A stretch of DNA of 64,000 nucleotides from Streptomyces sp. AM 2-1-1 (lineage in GTDB: Bacteria > Actinomycetota > Actinomycetes > Streptomycetales > Streptomycetaceae). Within the stretch, counting starts at the first letter, position 1. The number at the start of each line of letters is the position of its first letter. The position numbers and the translations under genes were made by a program. This document shows, one piece after another, positions 8,309-15,133 of this stretch. The notes beneath the pieces were generated by a model. That model was not told the origin of the DNA. It was given only the letters and a program-made list of their open reading frames with translations, and did no database searches. The DNA is taken from positions 1,426,001 through 1,490,000 of the forward strand of contig NZ_CP119147.1 in the NCBI RefSeq assembly GCF_029167645.1, read 5' to 3'.

Positions 8309-8662
8309 TCATCGCTCCCGCGTGAGCTGGTCGTCGAGGTCGTCGAAGAGCAGGTCGCGGCGGTCGATCTGGCCCGTCCGGTACGCGGACCTGGCCACCA
8401 GGTGCGCGGCGACCGGACCCGTCATCATCTGGAAGAAGAGGATCAGGGCGAGGGTCGCGAGGTCCATTCCGCTGCGCAGCCGCATCGCGACCCCGACGAG
8501 GACCAGCAGGATGCCGAGCGCCTGCGGCTTGGTCGCCGCGTGGCTGCGGGAGAGGACGTCGGGCAGTCGGAGCATGCCGAGGGCACCGAGCAGGCAGGTG
8601 GCCGCGCCGAGCAGGATGGCGACGGCGCCGGCGGTGTCGACGACGGTGAGCCAGGTGGTCAT
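8309..8662 (-). CDS. mnhG: Na+/H+ antiporter subunit G (Mrp/Mnh complex)
   Basis: A 117-residue protein with three membrane segments and the subunit G pattern LGALGMLRLPDVLSRSHAAT, ending in a charged cytoplasmic tail. It belongs to the cation:proton antiporter-3 complex, which exports Na+ in exchange for H+. It is the last gene of the operon; its ATG overlaps the end of subunit F by 4 nt (8659-8662). Confidence 0.9.
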   Translation of the reverse strand: MTTWLTVVDTAGAVAILLGAATCLLGALGMLRLPDVLSRSHAATKPQALGILLVLVGVAMRLRSGMDLATLALILFFQMMTGPVAAHLVARSAYRTGQIDRRDLLFDDLDDQLTRER

Positions 8663-8994
8663 GTCCGGCTCTCCCCGGTGCCGGTGGGCGCGCCCGGTCG
8701 GCGGCGCGGGCGCGGCCGGTCGCGCACCGCGATGAAGCGGGCGATGCCGACGGAGCCGGTGAATCCGAGGAAGGCGAGTACCAGCATGATCGGGAAGTAG
8801 AAGGTGTCACGCACCAGCGCGGCGCGGGCCCCGAGACCGGCGATGATCAGCGCCGCGCACACGTCGAGCGACAGGGCCCGGTCCAGCATCGAGGGTCCGC
8901 GCCGGATGCGCGCCAGCAGGAGGGCTCCGGCCAGGACGATCATCCCCACCGCCGCGTACAGCAGCCAGCGGTCGACGGTCTGCATGGTGCTCAT
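8659..8994 (-). CDS. mnhF: Na+/H+ antiporter subunit F (MrpF/MnhF)
   Basis: A 111-residue protein with three membrane helices and the family pattern RRGPSMLDRALSLDV followed by a long hydrophobic segment ending in GFTGSVGIARF. The C-terminus carries a short Arg/Pro-rich tail. It is coupled to subunits E and G by 4-nt overlaps on both sides, so the complex subunits should be made in proportion. Confidence 0.9.
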   Translation of the reverse strand: MSTMQTVDRWLLYAAVGMIVLAGALLLARIRRGPSMLDRALSLDVCAALIIAGLGARAALVRDTFYFPIMLVLAFLGFTGSVGIARFIAVRDRPRPRRRPGAPTGTGESRT

Positions 8995-9611
8995 GAGGAG
9001 GTCCTCCCGGTCGGGTGGGGCGGTGACGGCGGCGGTTGGGCGACCCGGGTGATCTCGTCCCGGGTGCCGAAGGCCCGTACGGTCAGGGCCTCCATCCGCC
9101 AGACCGAGCGCCGGGCGGCTTCGAGCTCGGCGGGCCGGTCGGCGTCGAGGACGTGCAGGAAGACGGTCGCGGTGGAGCGGCGCACTTCGACGATGGCGCC
9201 GCCGGGCACGTTGGAGACGGCGACCGCGGTCGCCGTGAGCATGAGGTCGCTGCGGCAGCGCAGCGGCACCGCGATGACGGCTGCCCGGTGCGGCCGTCCG
9301 GCGAGGATCTGCCCGGAGACCCTCACCCCGGAGGTGAACATGTCGTACAGCAGGTAGCCGGCCAGTCGCAGGATGCCCCAGGGGTGCAGCCGCAGCCCGA
9401 GGTCGACCCGGGGCAGCGGGAAGGCCAGGCAGACGGTGACCGCGACGACCACGCCGGTGAGGACGTTGGCCCAGGTCAGGGTGGACCAGAGCATCACCCA
9501 GATCACGGTGAGCCAGGCGATGAGCGGCAGGTCGATCACTCGGCGTCCGCTGCGGCCCAGGGTGAAGCTGAGCGGGGGCGCTCCGGGCCCGCGCGGGAAT
9601 CGGCGGCTCAC
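8991..9611 (-). CDS. mnhE: Na+/H+ antiporter subunit E (MrpE/MnhE)
   Basis: A 206-residue protein with N-terminal membrane helices and a cytoplasmic domain containing LTATAVAVSNVPGGAIVEV and FLHVLD, characteristic of MnhE. The GTG start at 9611 overlaps the TGA of mnhD (GTGA), giving coupled translation. The open frame extends much further upstream (to 11372), but that extension lies under mnhD and mnhC and is not real. Confidence 0.88.
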   Translation of the reverse strand: MSRRFPRGPGAPPLSFTLGRSGRRVIDLPLIAWLTVIWVMLWSTLTWANVLTGVVVAVTVCLAFPLPRVDLGLRLHPWGILRLAGYLLYDMFTSGVRVSGQILAGRPHRAAVIAVPLRCRSDLMLTATAVAVSNVPGGAIVEVRRSTATVFLHVLDADRPAELEAARRSVWRMEALTVRAFGTRDEITRVAQPPPSPPHPTGRTSS

Positions 9612-11263
9612 CGGCCGAGCACCTCCTCGATGTAGGGGGTGCGTCGCACGAGTTCGGCGGCGGCCCGGTCGGTGTAGGTGGTCAGCGGGCCGGCGAAGAC
9701 GGTGAAGGCGAGGCTGATGACGACGCCGGCGGCGGTGGCCGCGACCATGGTCCGGGGCAGCCGGGACGTCGTGGTGATGGCGCGGCCGTGCAGGGTGGCG
9801 GCGACCGCCCGGCCGGCGGGCCCGGGCCGGGAGTGCACCGGCTCGTCCCCGGTACCGGGCACGCGGTCCGGGCCCTCGTCCGGATCGTCGTCGTCCTCGT
9901 CGGAGCCGACCTCCAGGACGGTCCCGTCGAGCGCCTGCCCGGGCGGCGCGTCGCGCCAGAAGGCCAGGTTCCAGACCTTGGCCATCACGTACAGCGTGAG
10001 CAGGCTGGTCGCGGTGGAGCCGGCCACCAGGAGCCAGGCCCAGACGCTGCCGTCCGCCACACCGGCGCGCATCAGTCCTAGCTTCCCGATGAAGCCGGAG
10101 AACGGCGGGATGCCCGCCATGTTGAGGGCCGGCACGAGGTAGAGCACGGCGAGCAGCGGGGCGGCCCGGGCGAGACCGCCGGTGCGGGTGAGCTCGGTGG
10201 TGCCGCCGCGGCGTTCCACCAGCCCCGCGACGAGGAAGAGGGTGGTCTGCACGGTGATGTGGTGCGTGACGTAGACGATCGCGCCGCCGTACGACTGGCG
10301 GGTGGCGAGACCGATCCCGAAGATCATGTAGCCGATGTGGCTGATCAGGGTGAACGAGAAGAGCCGCTTCAGGTCCGTCTGGGCGACCGCGCCGAGGATG
10401 CCGACGATCATCGAGGCGAGGGCGACCGCCATCAGCAGGTCGCCGACCCGGTTGCCGGGGAAGAGCAGCGTCTCGGTGCGCAGCATGCTGTAGACGCCGA
10501 CCTTGGTGAGCAGCCCGGCGAAGACGGCCGTGACGGGCGCGGGTGCGGTGGGGTAGGAGTCCGGGAGCCAGGCGCCGAGCGGGAAGACGGCGGCCTTGAC
10601 GGCGAAGACCGTCAGCAGCATGGCCTGGATCAACGTCTGTACCCCGAGGGGAAGTCCGGGAAGCCGCTGGGCGAGCTGGGCGAAGTTGGCGGTGCCGGTC
10701 GCCGCGTACGCCATCGCGATGGCGGTGAGGAAGAGCATCGAGGAGAACAGCGAGATGATCACGTACGTGGAGCCGGCCCGTACCCGGGGGCCGGTGCCGC
10801 CGAGGGTGAGCAGGACGAAGCTCGCGACCAGCATGATCTCGAAGCCCACGTAGAGGTTGACGAGGTCTCCGGCGAGGAACGTGCAGGAGACCCCGGCGAC
10901 CAGGATGAGGTAGGCGGGGTGGAAGACGGCGACGGGGGTCTCCTCGTCCCGGTCCGCCATGCCCTGTCCGAGGGAGTAGACGAGCACGCAGAGGGTGACC
11001 GCCGAGGAGACGGTCAGCATCAGGGCCGAGAGGCGGTCGGCGACCAGGGTGATGCCGAGCGGCGGGGCGAAGTCCCCGAGGTGGACGGAGATCGGGCCGT
11101 CCACCTGGGTGGCGGCCATCAGTCCCGCGGAGAGTCCGAGGACGAGCGTGAGCACCGCGACGCTGATGAAGCGCTGGAAGCGCTTGAGGCGGGTGCCGAA
11201 GGCGAGGCTGAGCCCGGTGGCGCAGAGCGGCAGCAGCACCGGCAGCGGGACGAGGGCTTTCAT
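9608..11263 (-). CDS. mnhD: Na+/H+ antiporter subunit D (MrpD/MnhD, NuoN-like)
   Basis: A 551-residue membrane protein of the proton-conducting complex I NuoL/M/N family. It has about 14 helices and the conserved LFSFTLISHIGYMIFG region with the channel lysines and glutamates of this family. Towards the C-terminus (about residues 440-490) there is an acidic hydrophilic insertion rich in Asp/Glu that interrupts the last membrane segments. It is the paired proton-channel partner of subunit A. ATGA overlap with mnhC at 11260-11263. Confidence 0.9.
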   Translation of the reverse strand: MKALVPLPVLLPLCATGLSLAFGTRLKRFQRFISVAVLTLVLGLSAGLMAATQVDGPISVHLGDFAPPLGITLVADRLSALMLTVSSAVTLCVLVYSLGQGMADRDEETPVAVFHPAYLILVAGVSCTFLAGDLVNLYVGFEIMLVASFVLLTLGGTGPRVRAGSTYVIISLFSSMLFLTAIAMAYAATGTANFAQLAQRLPGLPLGVQTLIQAMLLTVFAVKAAVFPLGAWLPDSYPTAPAPVTAVFAGLLTKVGVYSMLRTETLLFPGNRVGDLLMAVALASMIVGILGAVAQTDLKRLFSFTLISHIGYMIFGIGLATRQSYGGAIVYVTHHITVQTTLFLVAGLVERRGGTTELTRTGGLARAAPLLAVLYLVPALNMAGIPPFSGFIGKLGLMRAGVADGSVWAWLLVAGSTATSLLTLYVMAKVWNLAFWRDAPPGQALDGTVLEVGSDEDDDDPDEGPDRVPGTGDEPVHSRPGPAGRAVAATLHGRAITTTSRLPRTMVAATAAGVVISLAFTVFAGPLTTYTDRAAAELVRRTPYIEEVLGR

Positions 11264-11883
11264 CCGGCGTCTCCAGGGTGGGGGCGGTGCGCGGGGTCGT
11301 CCGGGCTCCGGGGGGCGGCGGGCCGCGCGTAGTCCTCGGGGTCGGCGCCGAGTACGTCGTGCCAGAGGTCACCGGTGGCGTCGCGGCCCCGGGCCTGGAG
11401 GGCGCGGTCCGCGCGCAGCCGGTGGCGCAGCCGGCGGCGCTCCTCCCGGTAGCGGGCGCGTTCCGCGCTGGTGGGTGCCTCCCCCGTCCGGTACTCCTCG
11501 ATGAGCTGGGCGCGTTCGCCGCGCACCTCGGCGCGCAGCGCGATGCGCCGGTCCTCCAGGTCGTCGTGGACCTCGTCGCTGCCGGTCAGCTGGTGGCTGC
11601 GGTAGGCCATGGCGAGCAGGAAGGCCGTGGTGGCGAGGGTGATGACGATCGCGGTGAGGGCGATGGCCTGCGGCAGCGGGTCGGTGACCTCGCGCAGCGG
11701 TACGCCGTACAGCAGCGGGGCGGCGCCCGCCGAGCCGGTGCCGGAGAGGACGAGGAGGTTGATGCCGTTGCCGATGATCACCGCGCCCAGCAGGATGCGG
11801 GTCAGCGGCCGGGTGAGCATGAGGATTCCGCCGACCGCGCAGAGCACGACGGCGGTGGCGAGCAGGGAGGCGCTGACGGTCAT
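11260..11883 (-). CDS. mnhC: Na+/H+ antiporter subunit C (NuoK-like) with long charged tail
   Basis: A 207-residue protein whose first 110 residues are a normal MnhC/NuoK domain of three membrane helices, with LLGAVIIGNGINLLVL and a conserved membrane glutamate region. The last 95 residues are hydrophilic and Arg/Glu-rich, a predicted helical cytoplasmic tail. The usual subunit is little more than half this length. The ATG at 11883 overlaps the TGA of mnhA (ATGA). Function of the tail is unknown; it could contact other Mrp subunits or the cytoplasm. Confidence 0.88.
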   Translation of the reverse strand: MTVSASLLATAVVLCAVGGILMLTRPLTRILLGAVIIGNGINLLVLSGTGSAGAAPLLYGVPLREVTDPLPQAIALTAIVITLATTAFLLAMAYRSHQLTGSDEVHDDLEDRRIALRAEVRGERAQLIEEYRTGEAPTSAERARYREERRRLRHRLRADRALQARGRDATGDLWHDVLGADPEDYARPAAPRSPDDPAHRPHPGDAG

Positions 11884-14861
11884 CGGGCCCCACCCCCGGT
11901 CTCGGGGGAGACCGGGCGCCCCAGGGCGGCGGCCCGTTCGATCTGCCGGTCGATCTTCGCGCCCAGCGCGCGGACGATGTCGAGGACCACGCCGAGTACA
12001 AGCAGGTAGACGCCGCAGTCGAAGAGGACCGACGTGCCGAGGTGGTAGTCGCCGAAGACCGGCAGGTGCCCGTGGTAGGTCCAGGCGTGCAGCACCGTGC
12101 CGTCGAAGAGCCCGAGCAGGGCGACACCGGTGGAGAGGAAGAGGCCCATCCCGGTGACGAGTCCGGGGGGCAGCGGCGCGGCTTCCGCGAGCTCGAACCG
12201 GCCGCCGGCGAGGTAGCGGGTGATGAGGGCGACGGAGCCCACGAGTCCGGCGACGAATCCGCCGCCCGGCATGTTCTCCGCGCAGAAGAGGAGGTACAGG
12301 GAGAGCACCAGGACGGGGTGGAAGAGCAGCCGGGCCACCACCTCGAAGACGAGCGAGCGGTGTTCGGGCGCGAGGGTGGAGGTCGCCGCGAGCCAGTCGC
12401 GTTCGGGGGCTCCCTCGTCGCCCTGCGGAAGCCCGGTGAGCCGGGCCGGGTCGCGGGAGAGCGCCCAGGCGGTACCGCCGGGCGGCGGGGTCCGGGTGAG
12501 CGTGGGGAGATCGGCGGTTCCGGCCGGTGCCGGGGCGACGGGCGTGGTCCGGCCCGGTGGTTCCTCGCCGGAGACGGGCCGTTCGCTCCTGCGGTGGAGG
12601 TAGATCAGGCTCGTCACGCCCACCGCGGCGGCGGCCAGCACCGCCGACTCGCCCATGGTGTCCCAGGCCCGCAGGTCGACCAGGATGGTGGCGACGACGT
12701 CCTTGAGTCCGTGGCTCGCGGCCTCCCGCACCATGGCGGCCCCGGCCGGTTCGGCGGTGCGGGCGGCGGCGGAGACCCAGACGGCGACCCCGAAGATGGC
12801 GGCAGCGGCGAGGGCGACAGGGACGCGCCCGGCCCGCCGCCAGGAGCTGACGCTCTCCTGGAAGTGGACCGGCATCCGGCGCAGCACCAGCACGAACACG
12901 ATCATCGAGACGGTCTCGACGCCGAACTGCGTCAGCGCGAGGTCCGGGGCGCCCTGGACGACGAAGAGCAGCGCGGTGCCGTAACCGGTGAGTCCGGCGA
13001 GCACCACGGCCTTCATCCGGCGGCTCACGGTGAGGCAGAGCAGGGCGGCGGCGCTGGTGAGTACCGCCAGCGCGCCCTGGAGCGGGGAGTCCCAGAGCCG
13101 CGGGGCGACGGCGTCGTCCCACGGGCGGTCGGTCACCAGGACCGCGACCTGTCCGGTGATCAGGACGAGCAGGGTGGTGGCCAGGTAGACGGAGAGCGAA
13201 CCGCGCTGCACCAGGCCGGTGATCTGCAGGGCGAGGCGTTCCAGTCCGAGCAGGAGGTGGCCGAAGGCGCCGTCGGCGGTCGGCCAGGCGACGCGGCGGG
13301 CGAACGCGCGGACGGGGGCGCGGGCGGCGAAGAGGAGGGCGCCGCCGGCCCACGCGACGGCCGAGAGGAGCAGCGCAGTGCCGAAGCCGTGCCAGAGCGC
13401 GAGGTGGTAGGGGGGCGTTGTGGCCGGGAAGACGTCGGCGTACCGGCTGAACAGGTGGTCCGTCCAGCCGACGCCGGGGCCGAGCACGAGCCCCGCGACG
13501 GCGAGCAGGGCCGGCGGGGCGAGGAAGGCCGCGGAGACCCGGTGGACAGGGGTGTCCGGGACGCCGGGCTTGCGCAGGAAGGCGCCCCAGACGAACCGGA
13601 GGGTGTACGCGGTGGTGAGCGCGGAGCCCGCCACGGTGGCCGCCAGGGTCCAGAGGTCGGCGGTGTCCCCGTGCAGGAGTGCCTCGAACGCGGCTTCCTT
13701 GGCCGCGAATCCGAGCAGCGGAGGGAGCGCCGCCATGGAGGCGGCGGCGAGCAGGGCGACGGCGCAGACGAGGGGAGCGGCGCGGCCGACGCCGGAGAGC
13801 CGGCGCAGGTCGCGGGTGCCGGTCGCGTGGTCGACGATGCCGATGACGAGGAAGAGCGGGGCCTTGAAGAGTGCGTGGGCCAGGATCATCGCGACGGCGG
13901 CGAGCGCCGCGTCACGGCTGCCGTCCCCGGCGAGCAGGATGAGGAAGCCGAGTTGGCTGACGGTGCCGTACGCGAGGACGAGTTTGAGGTCGTGCAGGCG
14001 CAGGGCGCGCCAGCCGCCGAGCAGCATGGTGGCGGCGCCGAGCACTAGGACCACCGGGCGCCACAGCGGTACGTCGGCGAAGGCCGGGGCGAGCCGGGCG
14101 ACCAGGTAGACACCGGCCTTCACCATCGCGGCGGCGTGCAGGTAGGCGCTGACCGGGGAGGGGGCGGCCATCGCGTTGGGCAGCCACAGGGAGAAGGGCC
14201 AGATCGCGGATTTCGACAGCGCGCCCGCCAGTACCAGCGCGACGGCGACCTGGACGGCGGTGGAGGCGGTCGGCGGATGGGCCACGATCACCGAGATCCG
14301 GTAGGTTCCGGCGGCCTGGCCGATGATCAGGAACCCGACCAGCATGGCCAGGCCGCCGAGGGTGGTGACGGTGAGGGCCTGCAGCGCCGATCTGCGGTTC
14401 TGCTTCCGTTCGCTGCCGTGTCCGATCAGCAGGTACGAGAAGACGGTGGTCAGTTCCCAGAACACGTAGAGCGTGATCAGGTCGTCGGCGAGGACGAGCG
14501 CCAGCATGGCCCCGGCGAAGGCCAGCAGGTTCCCGGCGAACCGGGCCAGTTGGGGGGTGTCGTCGGCGAAGTACGAGGCGCAGTAGAGCAGGACGAGGGT
14601 GCCGACACCGGCGGCGAGCAGCACCATCAGCTCGCCGAGGGCGTCCAGCCGCAGAGAGACGTCGACGCCGTACGCGGGGATCCACGTCCAGGACCACTCC
14701 TCGGTCCGCCCGTCGGAGGCGCTCGTCCACACCGTGAAGGCCCAGACCGTGGTGGCGGCCGGGGGCAGGGCGAGCAGGACGAAGGCGCGACTGCCCAGCC
14801 GGTGCACCAAGGGACCGGCACATGCCGCCAGCGCGAAGTGGCAGACGATGAGCGCGATCAC
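11880..14861 (-). CDS. mnhA: Na+/H+ antiporter subunit A fused to subunit B
   Basis: A 993-residue protein. Residues 1 to about 760 are the NuoL-like MrpA region, with FWELTTVFSYLLIG, SKSAIWPFSLWLPNAM and LAYGTVSQLGFL, and the following MrpA-specific helices. After a Pro/Thr-rich linker (about 785-835) comes an MnhB domain with ENMPGGGFVAGLV and a membrane bundle ending near 970. The A-B fusion explains why no separate mnhB exists in the operon. GTG start at 14861; the region upstream has no strong ribosome site. First gene of the six-gene operon. Confidence 0.9.
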   Translation of the reverse strand: MIALIVCHFALAACAGPLVHRLGSRAFVLLALPPAATTVWAFTVWTSASDGRTEEWSWTWIPAYGVDVSLRLDALGELMVLLAAGVGTLVLLYCASYFADDTPQLARFAGNLLAFAGAMLALVLADDLITLYVFWELTTVFSYLLIGHGSERKQNRRSALQALTVTTLGGLAMLVGFLIIGQAAGTYRISVIVAHPPTASTAVQVAVALVLAGALSKSAIWPFSLWLPNAMAAPSPVSAYLHAAAMVKAGVYLVARLAPAFADVPLWRPVVLVLGAATMLLGGWRALRLHDLKLVLAYGTVSQLGFLILLAGDGSRDAALAAVAMILAHALFKAPLFLVIGIVDHATGTRDLRRLSGVGRAAPLVCAVALLAAASMAALPPLLGFAAKEAAFEALLHGDTADLWTLAATVAGSALTTAYTLRFVWGAFLRKPGVPDTPVHRVSAAFLAPPALLAVAGLVLGPGVGWTDHLFSRYADVFPATTPPYHLALWHGFGTALLLSAVAWAGGALLFAARAPVRAFARRVAWPTADGAFGHLLLGLERLALQITGLVQRGSLSVYLATTLLVLITGQVAVLVTDRPWDDAVAPRLWDSPLQGALAVLTSAAALLCLTVSRRMKAVVLAGLTGYGTALLFVVQGAPDLALTQFGVETVSMIVFVLVLRRMPVHFQESVSSWRRAGRVPVALAAAAIFGVAVWVSAAARTAEPAGAAMVREAASHGLKDVVATILVDLRAWDTMGESAVLAAAAVGVTSLIYLHRRSERPVSGEEPPGRTTPVAPAPAGTADLPTLTRTPPPGGTAWALSRDPARLTGLPQGDEGAPERDWLAATSTLAPEHRSLVFEVVARLLFHPVLVLSLYLLFCAENMPGGGFVAGLVGSVALITRYLAGGRFELAEAAPLPPGLVTGMGLFLSTGVALLGLFDGTVLHAWTYHGHLPVFGDYHLGTSVLFDCGVYLLVLGVVLDIVRALGAKIDRQIERAAALGRPVSPETGGGAR

Positions 14862-15121
14862 TGCGGGGCGTCCGGGAAATAGGGCACTGAGTACAGATAT
14901 ATCGCCCGGCGGTGTTCACCCGTCCGGCACGCCGCAGGGAGCGCCGCACCACCTCATGACCACCCGGGCGGACCCGGCGCGCCCCGCGCGAGGTGCGAGG
15001 AATATGTGGGACCGGTGTTGTTCATGTGAGCCCACTTTCTCTTCATTTTTTCACTGTGCCTAGTATCTATGTGTCGAACCTCTCAACGGAATTGACGGTT
15101 CGTGAGACCGTCACCCACGTC
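14862..15121. promoter_or_regulatory. Divergent promoter region between mnhA and conservon 1
   Basis: A 260-bp intergenic stretch, AT-richer between 15015 and 15075. A TAGTAT hexamer at 15061-15066 is a plausible -10 element for the rightward conservon; no good -35 element is found at the proper distance. TGACGGT (15093-15099) and ACCGTCA (15107-15113) form a 7-bp inverted repeat with a 7-nt loop just upstream of the ribosome site, so it may act as an operator or mRNA hairpin. Confidence 0.45.
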
Positions 15122-15133
15122 AAGGAGCCTGCC

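Noticed and set aside
9612..11372. Upstream extension of the mnhE frame
   Set aside because: It runs under mnhD and mnhC, with low-complexity translation; the GTGA junction marks the real start.
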